DNA of 64,000 bases from Rachicladosporium sp. CCFEE 5018 (lineage: Eukaryota > Ascomycota > Dothideomycetes > Cladosporiales > Cladosporiaceae), in contig KZ111149.1 of NCBI GenBank assembly GCA_002077045.2, positions 912,247-976,246 on the forward strand, written 5' to 3'. The notes under the pieces were generated by a model. The model was not told the DNA's origin. It worked only from the letters and a program-made list of their open reading frames with translations, and made no database searches. Numbering within the stretch: the first letter of the stretch is position 1; each line of letters begins with the position of its first letter. Positions 1 through 11,376 of this stretch are shown piece after piece. The position numbers and the translations under genes are program-made.

Positions 1-59
1 CCCTCAAGCAAGTCGCTGGCGAGACGGTCGACTGCCCAGTCCTAGACACAGCTTAGGGA

Positions 60-750
60 ACACTTTCACCGTGCTTGCAGGCTGCGCACCAGAGCAGCAG
101 ATCTCACATTGCATACTGAACTTTTGGTCCCTCGCTCCGCAATCAGAGACATGGAAGGAGAAGGTTTCGACTGACCTGACGAATGTCACCATTGACACAA
201 TCAATGCTGACCTGCATAGTGTGTACCTCAAATACTGCCCATACCGTCAGCTGTACAGGGAGAGAGCCGGTATGGGCGAGCACCGGGTCGTCATGAGCAA
301 GTTGATTGATCTGTAATTCCTGAGCGACAAGCTCGGCGACTTCGCATGCGCGAATATGGCTCTTGATATTGTTGCAGCCCGTTGCGACGCCGGTGGCTTG
401 GGTACACAATTAAGTGCGGAGGACATTCATCAGGCGCACGTGGCCACTGTCTCTGGTAACCCGCTTCGCCGCATGCTGATAGACCTCTCCCTCAACGAGT
501 ATCAGCACACGGACAGTATCACTGCTGGGCTGTTTTCCCCTGCACTGTAAGCCGACATCTTCGAAGCATAGCGGACTGGTCGCGATGAGCTCTCGAAATC
601 GAATTATGATGATCTTGGGGAGTTTCTGACTCGTCGCGGGGTCGGTGATCGCTGCTACTACGACGTGCATAACGGGGAGCATCCGATGTCAGCGTACTCT
701 AATGTGAACGACGGTGAGTGGCGGATTCGGAGGCAAGAGCGGACAGACAT
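60..750 (+). pseudogene. BTB/POZ-family pseudogene, copy A
   Basis: Translated pieces match the BTB proteins at 44.9-48.2 kb, but in broken frames. The region matching the BTB core has lost about 20 nt relative to copy B near base 140. After LIDL there is a TAA at about 316, then FLSDKLGDFACANM continues in frame, another TAA follows FSPAL at about 548, and TAG follows DIFEA. The tail still shows CYYDVHNGEHPMSA, a degraded form of the Cys/His tail of the intact paralogs. The downstream stops are shared with copy B, so the gene was already dead before the duplication. No function is expected. Confidence 0.85.
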
Positions 751-901
751 CACAGCCGTGGTCTTGCTGTGGAGATCACCTCGGCATCACACGTCTGTAG
801 TGACATCGACTTCAATTTGAACTGTCGTGAACGAAACGCAACTGGAAATAACTCCTTAGTGTCAATCTTGTGTTTCCCTCCTATCTACAACAACGCATCT
901 A

Positions 902-1397
902 ATGTCAGCCCCCTTCCGCTGCCTCTGTGGCAAAATCTCCGGCACCGTGACAGGCGCAGACAAAGGTCCCATCCTCCCCTCTCTCTCCCTTTCGATTCCT
1001 CTCCCTCATCCTGTCAATCCCATCTCCGATTCTCTTCCTTCCCTAACAAGTTTCTCAAGGTGCCGTCCTCTGCCACTGCCCCAACTGCCGCCGCTTCACA
1101 GGCTCCGCCTTCGCCCACAATCAACGCTACACTAAAGCCTCCATCGCCTACGCCACCCCAGCGCGGCCAAAAGTCTACCGCGACTCAGACACAAAGTCCG
1201 GCGTCACACTAAAGCGCAGCTTCTGCGCCGAATGTGGAAGCTCGATTTTCATCGAGAGTGGAGCCGTCGAGGGGCTGGTGATCGTGCATTGTGGCGTTAT
1301 TGATGATGTAGAGGCGCGGAAGCCAAAGTTTGAGCTTTTCGGGGAGGAGAGGAGGGGGTGGGTGGGGAATGTGGGAAGTGGGAAGGCGAAGATGTAG
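902..1397 (+). CDS. GFA-domain (Mss4-like) zinc protein, copy A
   Basis: This is a 133-aa protein from two exons, 902-965 and 1060-1397, with a 94-nt intron that ends after a CTAAC branch site. The fold is that of the glutathione-dependent formaldehyde-activating (GFA) family, seen from the zinc cysteine pairs: CLCG near residue 7, CHCPNC just after the splice, then FCAECGSS, followed by the IFIES strand. Members are small cytosolic proteins; formaldehyde activation is proven for few, so the substrate is unknown. The start is the first ATG before the CLCG motif. The gene converges on CSC1, with stop codons about 126 nt apart. Copy B is at 49536-50031. Confidence 0.85.
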
Positions 1398-1523
1398 GGG
1401 AGGGAGAGGGTGAGTGGCTAATGCAATTCTGTGTATACATGACAATTCCATCACATGCTTTGTGATTTACATAACCTTTCGTATTTCCCATGCGTCCCTC
1501 AACGCCACAAATACATTTTGTCG

Positions 1524-4223
1524 CTATATAACCTTCGGTTTCGAGAATATCGGCACCTTCTCGAAGTCATGTTCCCAGCTAAGCTTCCCATTCTTGTCAA
1601 TACTCGCGCCCTCATCCGTACTCTTGATCCCAGCCCTTTCGTTCTCTTCAATCTCCTGCTTACTCACACCCTGTGCATCTCTCGGCAGCCACAGCTTCGG
1701 CGTCTTAGCAGTGAACGCAGGGTTCTCGTACGCATTCTTATAGTCTTCGTCACTCAGCTTTGGGACGTCCTCCTCCCGAGCCGATGCACCGTTGAGCCAG
1801 ACTTTGACCTGCTCGCGTGAGGATTGGATGTAGGAGTCGAAGAATTGGGACAAGGAGTTTGAGGTAGACTTTGGGAGGCGGTCCAGGCCGAGTCTGCGGT
1901 TGTGCGCGGCTGTGTGGAGAGCCACTTCGTCGTTGGGGTCAATGTTCTCTTCATCCGCGAGTAGAGGTATCTCGGCTTCTTGCCAGGTGTCTACGCCCAG
2001 GTAAAGTTCTAGTGGGCGGAGGACGCGGTCCAGGACGAGGTTTAGGATCGCAGTGATGATGAGCAGCACGATGATCAGGACCGTCTGGATTGCAGCTTTG
2101 CGGGCACTGAAGAGGCCGATAAGAGAAAGCTCGGCGAGGTAGATGCCTGTCATCATCTGTTGCAGAGCGCGCTTGTACATTTCGCCCTTGGTGTCAATCT
2201 TGCTTTGGCAGACGTAAAGTAGGTTGTAGCGGTAGCTCAGGTAGTAGAGTGCTAGGCCGACGGTCGCGAAGCCGAGCACTAGTGGCGCGATGCAAGAGTA
2301 TGCAATGGCGATCACGAGGAGATTGGTGAACTTCGGAAAGAGGCTGCCATACGAGATGCCCTTCATACGAGAATACTCGGTAAATTGCTCCCGTGGGGTC
2401 TTGTTCCAGAAGTGCTGGTAGAAGAGGTACTCCATCAGGTCGGAGGAATTGAGTACATTGCTCGCTGCACTAGTCAGTCCTTGGATGAGAAAATATGTAA
2501 GGTAGAAGTTTGAAGCCTTTGGCACGCTGCTGGCGAGCAGATCGGGTGCTGACTGCGGGTTTTGGATGATCTGCGAAGCGACGGCAGCGGCGCCGGACGA
2601 GAAGGTCGTCACGAGGAAGATCTGGAAGACCTGGAAGCTGAAGTACCACGCCTGTGTTTTGAGCTCGGCTTGTGGTGTGGTAGGCTCGCCTGAAAGCTTC
2701 GCGACATCTGTCGGCTGTCAGTATGGACTTCGGAGTTAGGGGTAATGGGCTGGACTTACGTCTGAAGAGCTTCGGTACGTACGACACGAACCAACTCACG
2801 AGGAACGGCGGCAACAGACCAGTCATCAAGCTCAGCGTCCAGTCAGGCATGTCATTGATCCAGTTCAGCCAGCTGTACTGGTCCGCCAAATACTGCACAT
2901 TACTGAGCGTACCAATCAAGCCCACGGGTATCGAGAAGAAGATGCTGAAGGCAATCACGAAGGCCAAACCAAGCGACGCCTTCGACATCCGGACGGACAC
3001 AGGTCTTGCCAGATTTGACCAAAGCACCTCCTTCGGCGCCACAGCCAAGTATCGATCCTCGATGGGGATTCGCGGGCTTTTGAAGCTGAGTGTCTCAAAT
3101 GCACGATGTGCGGCTGGCTGCGTGTCGAAAGTAACGAAGACACCAGATTGACCGGGCACTCCTCTAGCCGGTGATGCGCGATGAGAAGTGATCTTCTCAG
3201 CCAGATCGGCTACTGTGCTCCGCGAGAACTCGATCGCGTCGTGCTTCTTGCCGACTAGGAGCGGCTGTCGCGTGGACGGCCGCTGCGCCTTGGGTACAGC
3301 TCCCCCGTTACCATTCTCAGCAGCTGACGAGTTACCGCCGCTTGACTTGCTCTTTACGCCACGCGCGATCAAGTCGAATTCTGCAGACTCGAGATCCATT
3401 GCTGCACTTTTGCGCTGCTCCACGAGCTGCTCCAGGTCCCCAGCATCCTTCACCGGCCACGACCGTTTTGCATGCTCTCCAAAGTAGCTCTTCAGATTGC
3501 CCGGCAGCAGAGCGTCCCTCGGCACGTTCAAAAACANNNNNNNNNNNNNNNNNNNNNNNNNNNNNNNNNNNNNNNNNNNNNNNNNNNNNNNNNNNNNNNN
3601 NNNNNNNNNNNNNNNNNNNNNNNNNNNNNNNNNNNNGTCTTCGCTGACAGCTTTTCATTGTTCGGCGCACCAAGTAAATACGCCTGTCTCGTCCCAATGA
3701 GCACCAGACGCTCCCTTGCAATGATCAAGGTTACAGCAAGGAACAGCATCCATGCAACAGCCGTGTGTGCCCACAGCACACTGTTGTCGTCGACATTGCT
3801 GAAACTCAATGCATCTAGCTGCTCCGCCTTGCCGCCCCCAAAGAGGTTCGCTGGCAGCAGGACCGGGAACGTGATCAAGCATCCGATGCCACAGATGAAA
3901 ACGATGAACTTCAGGAAGCGCAAGTATAGATACGCATCCAGTGCGCTATGCTGCAGCACAAATGGGTTGTGCAGACTCCAGAAGTCATTGAACCAATTCT
4001 GCCCTGTCGGACTGGTGGCAGGCGTGCGATCCTTCTCGGGGACTGTGCCTAGGAAGGTTCGGGGGGCGTAGTGCTTCAAGAAGCGGTTTCGTAGGATCAG
4101 GAAGAGGCCGAGCGAGAGCAGTGCGCTCGTGAAAGTTGGGATGAAGGCTGCCAAAATTGTATGGCCTGAGGACGACGACGAAGAGCGATGACCACCGTGG
4201 TCTGACGCCAAAGTTTCCAGCAT
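1524..4223 (-). CDS. CSC1: Csc1/OSCA-type stress-gated cation channel, copy A (interrupted by N gap)
   Basis: This is a polytopic plasma-membrane channel of the Csc1/RSN1 (OSCA/TMEM63) family, about 850 aa judged from the gap-free copy B. Exon 1 runs 4223-2760 and exon 2 2707-1524, with a 52-nt intron at 2708-2759. Visible in order: an N-terminal membrane domain (first helix about residues 25-45), a cytosolic segment starting with the conserved FLNVPRD strand, then a long series of helices and a charged cytosolic tail. The family conducts cations, including calcium, upon osmotic stress. A 100-N placeholder at 3537-3636 interrupts exon 1; copy B has only five bases there, so the gene is probably intact. 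It is divergently transcribed from the DenA gene. Confidence 0.9.
3537..3636. other. Assembly gap (100 N) inside CSC1 copy A
   Basis: Exactly 100 N, a standard scaffold placeholder. The flanks match copy B at 52169 and 52175, where only AGACT lies between them, so the real gap is probably about five bases and the neighbouring contigs nearly abut. In copy B the site forms a short palindrome, AAGAC-T-GTCTT. Confidence 0.95.
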
Positions 4224-4727
4224 TGTGGCGGATGAACTCGCTTGTTCGTGGTGTCAGACGAAATAGTCGATGTTGCGTAGGCCAGCTAGGCGGCAGTCTT
4301 GGCTTGTGGTATTAGGTCATGTGTGGCCACCAGATTTCTAGCCGTCACCGTATCCCTAGTTTTGATACCACAGGACACAACAACAGTGAAGTTGGGAGGG
4401 CCTTTGTCGAGATGTGGCTGTGCAAGGTTATATATTACTCCAAACACTCTGGAACTGCAGAACAAGGTCAAGCTCTCCCCACAAAGCACGCGCCTGTGGA
4501 TCGACGAAGCGTGACGATCGACGTCACCTTGCAGCTCCCAGCCCGCGGAACGCGCCATCTCATACCAAATACTAAGTACAGGGTACGACATCTCACAGCA
4601 AAAGGCAACGATATCGCGTGCGACAGTCGCCAGCCAGGCACATCCCTGCCAGCTACAACCACCCCTCCCGTATCCTCACTTCACAGCAGCCCTTCCTCTC
4701 CCACATTTCCTCACCTCACCACCCACC
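4224..4727. promoter_or_regulatory. Divergent promoter region CSC1/DenA, copy A
   Basis: A 504-nt intergenic region separates the two divergent starts. The DenA-proximal half is CT- and CA-rich, as is usual for fungal 5' leaders, and contains a TATATA-like stretch near 4430. It is highly conserved with copy B (52762-53266), including non-coding bases. No specific operator is identified. Confidence 0.5.
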
Positions 4728-5597
4728 ATGCCCCTCACCAAACACTCCCCCTCCTCCGGCCGCGCCTCCCCCGCCGACAACAAATACCTGCACCCCAACG
4801 GCAGCCGACTCTCAGGCCTCTTCCACCGCCGGCACTCCCCCGACGAAGCCTACCTCTCCTACCACGACGTACGCCTCACCCACGAAGACGTCAACACAAT
4901 TAAAAACGACTGGCTCACAGACAACGCCATAGCCTTCTGGGAAGAATACCTCGAGCACGAGAAACTGCGCGACTACCCAAACGCCAACATCGTGCTGCTG
5001 CGTCCCTCCATGGCCTTCTTGCTCATGAACACCAAAGATCCTTTGGAGCTGAAGACAGCGTTGCCGGATTTCACCAAAACAACGCATATCTTCCTCCCCG
5101 TCAACGACTGCCGAGACGTCACGCACGCCGAAGGTGGCAGTCATTGGTCCCTCCTCCTCGTCTCAGTGCTAGACGGTATAGCCTTCCACTACGACTCCCT
5201 CACGCCCTCGAACCTCTCCGAAGCCAAGCTCAGCACCCACCGAATCTCCCAATTGCTAGGCCGGCCGCTGAAATTCATAAACCTCGACGACTCGCCGCAG
5301 CAAGAAAATAGCTCCGATTGCGGCGTTTTCGTTTGTCTTGTAATGCAGCATTTATTGCTAGGCAGGTTGCTGAAGGCGCATGCGAGGGACAAGATTTCTA
5401 TGAGCATGAGGGGGAAGGATGTGGATGCTAAGGGGGGACGGCAGGAGATGTTAAGGATCATCAATGCGAGGGTCAAGGAGGGGGAGAGGCGGAGGAGTAG
5501 GAGTCGGAGTCCGGCTGTGAAGCAGGAGGGTGGTGGGAAGGGGAGGAGTAAGAGTCCGCCGCGGATTGGGGTTGAGCAGAAGGAGGAGTCGGGATGA
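4728..5597 (+). CDS. denA: NEDD8-specific Ulp1-like cysteine protease (DenA/SENP8), copy A
   Basis: An intronless 289-aa protein with the full C48 (Ulp1/SENP) catalytic set: His139 in SHWSLL, Asp156 in HYDS, Gln192 in QQENSSDCG and nucleophile Cys198. The short size, the WLTDNAIAFWEEYL start of the domain and the lack of a long N-terminal region fit the SENP8/DenA branch, which removes NEDD8 from conjugates in nucleus and cytosol, rather than the larger SUMO proteases. The C-terminus is an Arg/Ser/Lys-rich basic tail ending in a polar segment, possibly a localisation signal. Copy B (53267-54136) has the same length. Confidence 0.85.
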   Translation: MPLTKHSPSSGRASPADNKYLHPNGSRLSGLFHRRHSPDEAYLSYHDVRLTHEDVNTIKNDWLTDNAIAFWEEYLEHEKLRDYPNANIVLLRPSMAFLLMNTKDPLELKTALPDFTKTTHIFLPVNDCRDVTHAEGGSHWSLLLVSVLDGIAFHYDSLTPSNLSEAKLSTHRISQLLGRPLKFINLDDSPQQENSSDCGVFVCLVMQHLLLGRLLKAHARDKISMSMRGKDVDAKGGRQEMLRIINARVKEGERRRSRSRSPAVKQEGGGKGRSKSPPRIGVEQKEESG

Positions 5598-5869
5598 TGG
5601 CAGGGGTGAGGAGCTCTGCTGGTGGTTGATGGGTTTGCTTGCTGTTCTGTGACTTTAGCGTGGCGTTCGGGGGAGAGATTTGCTTGCAGTGAGAGGTCTT
5701 TTGGCAGCGACATGGATGATGGGAGGCATGAGCGGTGGCTTGGCTACGGAGCGATGGAAGTCTTGCTTACCCATGTACAGAGTGGGCAGTCCCCCTCATT
5801 GACATATTCGCGCCGGATCCCCTTCCTCAAGAGCAGATTGAACGTGCGAGGCTTTTGTGCGCTAGTCAC

Positions 5870-7197
5870 TCACGGCAGCTGACCAGGCACTTTCGCCCCA
5901 GCATCTCCATTCATATGCGCATGACCCTGCTCGGCCTCGTAGTCTTTGCCAGCCTGTACGGGTGCCGCTTGCTCGCACCAGCCAAAGCTGTCCTTCACCT
6001 TCCCCCGCTGTATGCCCTGCAGCTGCTCCAGCAACTTGACACACACCGGACCAGGCTCGTCACCGCCGTCCTGGTACTTGAAGGTGTCTTCCTTCGAGCG
6101 CGTGGTGATGCTCTTAATCGGTACGAGAGCTGCTGCTGTGCCTGCTGCGAGGACTTCGGTGAATGAGGAGAGGTCGTCGTATTTGATCTGCGCAGAGGTT
6201 TATCAGTAGCTCGGACTTGTGACAAGCAGCGTGGAAGGTTTGACTCACCGGCTTCGTTTCAACCTTCCACCCTTGCGCCTTCGCGATCTCGCACACACTG
6301 TCGCTTGTTACACTCTTGATGACATTCCTACTGTCCGGTACCGTTACTGTCACTCCAGTCTCTGGCGTTCCTTTGACACCAATGAACCCCGAAGTCGAGA
6401 ACTCGTCGATCTCCGTCCTGGTAGCACTGTCCAAATGCAATGTGATGCCGAACCCCTCGGTCCGAGCCCGATCACTGAACCGCAAGACAGGCGCATAGTT
6501 GCCTCCAACCTTCGCTGACCCTGTGCCGTTCGGTGCTGCGCGATCGAAGTCCTCCAGGATGAGCGCTGCCACCGGATGCACACCATGGTAAACACCAGTC
6601 GGCATAACGAAGACAAGGAATGTGTACTCCTCCGGCGGGCTCAAGCCAAGCTGTGCAGAGCTCCCAAACAGTAGCGGACGAACATACATCGCCGCTCCAG
6701 ACTCATGAGGAGGCACATACTCGGCGTTCAAGCTGACAGCCAGGTGCACGCACTTCTTGAAGTGGTCCACCGGGACGTGAGGGATCGAGATGGCGGTCGC
6801 GGAGTGCTGCATGCGCTTGGCGTTGGACTCGGGGCGGAAGATGTTGATCTGCTTGTCGCCAGGAGCGCGATAGGCTTTCAGGCCTTCATAGCATTGTTGG
6901 CCGTAGTTCAAGCCCGGAGCCATGCCATGGAGCTGCAGGAAGGGGGAGGCGACGAAGGCTGGGGGAGTCCATTTGCCGGTTTTGAGGGAATAGAGGGATT
7001 CGATGTGACCGTTGACTTGATCGTGTGAGTCAGGTGCGTCTCTAATACCATAGCAAGATTCGCCCTACCTTCTCGCACCTTGAAGCCAACATTACTCCAG
7101 TCTACGCATGTTGTCAGCCGGGGCTGGCGGATGGTGGCGGGACAGGACCAGTTTTACCAATGGTGTTGACCGGCGGAGGAGGAAATGAGGACGCCAT
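5870..7197 (-). CDS. Class IV (branched-chain-type) aminotransferase, copy A
   Basis: A 385-aa PLP enzyme built from four exons: 7197-7158, 7101-7069, 7015-6249 and 6187-5870, with introns of 56, 53 and 61 nt. The PLP-binding lysine lies in KVGGNYAP. Family motifs NYGQQCYEGLKAYR, NIFRPESNAKRM and AAGTAAALVPIKSI are intact. Where mitochondrial BCATs read TEVGTMN, this protein reads IDEFSTSGFIGV, placing it in the divergent fungal ToxF-like branch rather than with the canonical valine/leucine enzyme. It probably transaminates branched-chain or related amino acids. No presequence is visible, so a cytosolic location is likely. It shares a 315-nt divergent promoter with CDC6. Copy B is 54408-55730. 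Confidence 0.88.
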
Positions 7198-7512
7198 ATC
7201 GTATCTCGGATACTCGTCAGGTTGCACCTTGTAGGAACTGTGTACCTGAGTGGAGCTGTCAACTCGAAATTCTGGTCATCATGCACAAGTGAACAGCCGA
7301 CTTCGCTGTACCCCACATTGCGAGCTCGGTCTCGGTGAAAATCTGCCGGAACGCGCTAGGGCGCGTACTGAGACGCAACGAGACCTGGCTTTCGTAAAGT
7401 GCAAAGGACAGACCGTCCTTGACTTGCACTTACAACACACACTCTGCACCTGCTCTGCATTGGACAAAGCTACTGCCTCGTCGTCACAGTCAGTCCCGTA
7501 GGCAACGACAAG
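7198..7512. promoter_or_regulatory. Divergent promoter aminotransferase/CDC6, copy A
   Basis: A 315-nt region between two divergent start codons. Nearby sequences ACGCGCTAG and GGCGCGTACTG are GC-rich and loosely resemble MCB/E2F-type G1/S elements (ACGCG), which would suit CDC6, but one match is weak evidence. Copy B (55731-56050) keeps the region with small indels. Confidence 0.4.
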
Positions 7513-9448
7513 ATGGCATTGGGAAAGCGCACTAGGAGCAGTGTTGAGGACGCAGGTACGAGAGGACAAGACAGTCTTCACAGCGGGGACAAAGTAGCTG
7601 ACCTTCCACACAGCAGTCTCGACACGCGCAGCGAAGCGACGGATAGTCGTTAATGATGCCAATCATGAGAACGAGAACCCATTTGTGTCGCATGATGCAG
7701 GCGACGATGAGCGACCTACAAAGAAACTACGCGCTGTCAAGGCCACACCCGCAAAGCATGCCGCGACATCCGAACGCGTTGTCTCCGCCTCGCCAAAGAT
7801 CAGCGCCCACTTCAAAGCCACGAAGGGCGCAGTCGACATCTACCAAGACGCGAAGCAGGCGATATCGGATCCCAGCACTCCACGACACCGCGATGCGCTG
7901 TCGAAGAAAGTTCCCATCACGCCTCGGCACCGGATCATCGTAGGAGGCTGCAAGCTCACGCCGAAGACACCTCGCACCCCCGGAACACCGTCAGCAGCCA
8001 TCTCAGTGTACAATGTCGCACGTCAGCTGTTCTCTCGGAGCTCGAACCCTGGCAAGCTTGTCGGACGGGATGAGGAGAGGCGGCAGTTGGAGGCTTTCGC
8101 GGCTCGATGCAGAACGCAGGACGCTGCTGGGTGTCTCTATGTATCAGGGCCGCCAGGAACGGGCAAGAGCGCTCTGATCGACGAGGTGTGCCAGAGCTGT
8201 GAGGAAATCGAGGGCGTAAAGATGTCAGTGGTGAATTGCATGAGCATACGAACCGCAAAGGATCTGAGCAAGAAGCTTGCACAAGATCTGGACCTCAGTG
8301 AAGATGCTGGCTTCCAGTCGCTGCAGAAGACCTTCATGACAGCGAACGAGCAGAGTGTGACGAATTACCTCGTCATACTCGACGAGGTGGACTGCCTGGT
8401 CGATCTGGATTTGGCTCTGCTGTACAGCCTCTTCGAGTGGTCAATGCAGCCAGACTCGCGGCTATCGCTGATCGGCATTGCGAACGCACTGGATCTGACG
8501 GACCGCTTCCTCCCACGACTGAAGAGTCGAAATTTGACGCCCGAGCTGCTACCATTCATGCCCTACAGCGCAGCTCAGATCGCACAGGTCCTGACAGCCA
8601 AGCTGGGAAGTCTTGCGCCGACAACTACTACCGATCTGCCATTTCTTCACCCAGCAGCGATACAGTTCTGCGCGAAGAAGGTGGCTACTCAGTCTGGTGA
8701 CTTGCGCAAAGCATTCGACATCTGCCGTCGCGCTATTGACTTGGTTGAGCAAGAGACGAAGGAGAAGGATGCAAGGCTTGCAAGTGCTGTGAGCCCGTCA
8801 AAGACGCCCCTGATGGAGAACATCAACCTCTCCTCACCTGTTGCTCCTCGTTTACCAGCGAAGAGTCCTCTCAAGCCCCGCGGCACCGCAATCTACACCC
8901 TTGAGACTGCACCCAAAGCCACTATCGCGCACATGGCCAAAGTCACCTCCCTGGCTTTCAGCAACGGCACTACGCAACGACTCTCCACCCTGAACCTCCA
9001 GCAGAAGGCAGTACTTTGTGCCCTCTCAGCCCTGGAAGCCAGGAATCGCGCCTCACAGACCGAGATCACAGCCTATCTCTCCACTCCTACAAAGTCTAAC
9101 AAGTCTGCCCCGAGCATCAGACAGCTGTTCGAGGCTTACACCAAGCTCTGCACGCGCGAGAAGCTACTTCATCCGCTCTCGAATATCGAATTCCGGGATG
9201 TCGTCTCGGGGCTGGAGACAGTCTCCCTAGTGCAAAGCGCAGACGGAAAGAATGGCAGCTTTGTAGCGATCACTCCGAGCAAGACACCGGGCAGGAAGGG
9301 AAAGGGAGGATTCGGTGGTATGGCGATGACTGGTGATGAGCGAAGAGTTGCAGGTGTGGTAAGCCAGAAGGAGCTGGGTGCGGCACTTGATGGGCCGGGT
9401 GGAGCATTGCTGAAGGAGATCTTGGAGGGAGATGCACTGTTGATCTGA
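7513..9448 (+). CDS. CDC6: Replication licensing ATPase Cdc6/Cdc18, copy A
   Basis: A 625-aa protein from exon 1 (7513-7555) and exon 2 (7614-9448). Cdc6 acts with ORC in the nucleus to load the MCM helicase. The N-terminal 150 residues are basic and carry several S/T-P sites (TPRHR twice, then KTPRTPGTPS), as expected for CDK control. The AAA+ core shows Walker A GPPGTGKS and Walker B VILDEVDCLVD, the sensor region IGIANALDLTDRF, and a C-terminal winged-helix region. The 3' splice site is a NAGNAG (CAGCAG at 7611-7616), and both choices stay in frame, differing by one residue. Copy B at 56051-57989 differs by roughly twenty residues. Confidence 0.92.
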
Positions 9449-9917
9449 GTGTTGGGTGATATTGCAGCGTTTGAGCGATGAAACGACGGAATGATGTTGG
9501 ATTAGCACGGCGCTTTAAATGTAGACGACGCAATAGATCAGTATGACATCCAGGCTGTATCTCTACTATGCGAGACCATCGCCATCGGTGCGTCACTGAT
9601 GCAGGAAACGTCCCCTACACAGCTCGAACAACCGCCACCACCCACAAATCCCCCGCTAGCGCATGCACGTCAAAATAGCACGCGCCTCGATGTCCTTCTC
9701 ACATTCTGAAACACTTGATCATTATTGGTCGCAACTCTCTGCATCCAACACGCAACACGCTGTCTCGCGTAGAGTGTCGTTCGCGCCAGACCTGCGGTCA
9801 CCCCGCCTGCCCCTGTGACCTGCGCCCCTACAGTACTGAACCAGAGGGCGCGTGGGAGTGTGATTGACTGAGGCACGGGACTGGAACATAGAGGAAGGGA
9901 GATAACTACAAGACAGG
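9449..9917. other. Intergenic region CDC6/LYAR, copy A
   Basis: A 469-nt region between two same-strand genes, containing the CDC6 3' end and the promoter of the zinc-finger gene. I see no further gene; the minus-strand frame across it runs antisense and is not supported. Confidence 0.5.
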
Positions 9918-11376
9918 ATGGTGTCGTTTTCTTGCGAGGTAAGTCGTTCAGACCTACACTACTGTTTCCCTGATACTGATACACTTGGGTCCCTAGGCCT
10001 GCGGCGACGTCCTCACGAAAAAGAAACTCGACCCCCATCGCAACCAATGCCGCGGCGCCTCCTACACCTGTCTAGACTGCATGGTGCACTTCCACGGCAC
10101 TGAATACCGCTCCCACACGGCTTGTATCTCCGAAGCGCAGAAGTATCAGGGTGCGCTGTATAGGGAGAAGAAGTCAAAGAGAGGCCAAAATACCCCACAG
10201 CACTCGCAGTCGCAGGAGGTGATGCGGTATCCGCCTGGCGCGTACGTGGAGGATGCGGTGGATGATGGAGGGGAGTCGCAGGCGGTGGCAGTGCTGAATG
10301 TGCCGCCTCGCGCCCCTACGCCGCCGCCGGCTGCCGATGAGAGGGGCTTGGAGGGCGTGAATGTGTTTGACTTTCTTGTCACGGAGGCTGCGCCTGTAGC
10401 GGTGGATGAGAGCAGGATGATTGGAGCGGAGAGCCAGTACTCGCAGTACTCTAACGGAAACGGCACACAGTACTTGCAACATGGCTTCTCCTACGGCGAC
10501 AGTCCCGTGAACCCGACGTTTGAACGCTACGATAGCATGCAGAATATGCTCGAAAGCCAGCAGAGCGCGCTGATGCCACCGCCTTTCGTCACGCCTGGGC
10601 CGAAGAAAGAGAGGAGGGAGAAGGAGGGGAAGAGCGATAAGAAGAGGAAGAGGCAGCAGGTCGATGATTTGGATCTGTCGGCTTCGAAACGGCCGAGCTC
10701 GAGAGGGAATGAGATGAGCGATGCGCCGGGGAGTGGGCAGAGGATGTTGCATTCTGGTCTTACTGGCGGTCTGAGCAAGCTAGTCACGGACGGGAGCTTC
10801 TATGAGGATCGGATTGATGCTGGCCCAACGCCAATCAGTCCCGTGAAACGAAGTAAGCGGGAGAAGAGCGAACGGGATGTCAGGAAGGAGGAGAAGGAAA
10901 AGCGGAAGAGCAGTCACAGCACAACTGACACCACCTCCAAACCCCGGTCAGAAGTCTCCTCGACAACCCGCCAAGACCGCGAGTCCCAACTCTACAATGA
11001 CGACCGCCACGCATCCCATCGAAGACATCACTCCCCTTCCTCGACCGCCTCGCCCGATCGCTCCATCTCCCGCGCCTCCAAGTCCAAACCAAGCAAAGCC
11101 GTAGTCGAATTCGCTCCACGACCGCAGTCGGTACAGCCCACTTCCTCGAATCAAGTCGGCCATCACTTTACTTCCAAGGCGGAGCTGTTCATGAGTTTCG
11201 TCAACAAGGGGCCGGATAGCGAGAGGGGGTTGAGTATCAACAAGGCATTGAAGCGGTTTCATAGAGAGGTTGGAGCCAGCCGCGATGGCGAGAAGGAGGA
11301 CGAGGATAAGGAGCTGTGGAAGAATCTGCGGGTTAGGAGGAATGATAGGGGGGAGGTGGTCTTGTTTGTCGCTTAG
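9918..11376 (+). CDS. LYAR-type C2HC zinc-finger nuclear protein, copy A
   Basis: A 466-aa protein. A 21-nt first exon (9918-9938) gives MVSFSCE, and a 58-nt intron leads to exon 2 (9997-11376), which continues directly with ACGDVLTKKKLDPHRNQC. The first zinc-finger cysteine pair is thus assembled across the splice; YTCLDCMVHFHG and HTACISE complete the two LYAR-type fingers (about residues 6-60). The rest is low-complexity: a proline-rich part, a KKERREKEGKSDKKRKRQQ basic nuclear-localisation segment, Ser-rich stretches and a conserved C-terminal block beginning SKAELFMSFVNKGPDS. LYAR proteins are nucleolar, linked to rRNA processing. Copy B is 58460-59918. Confidence 0.88.
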
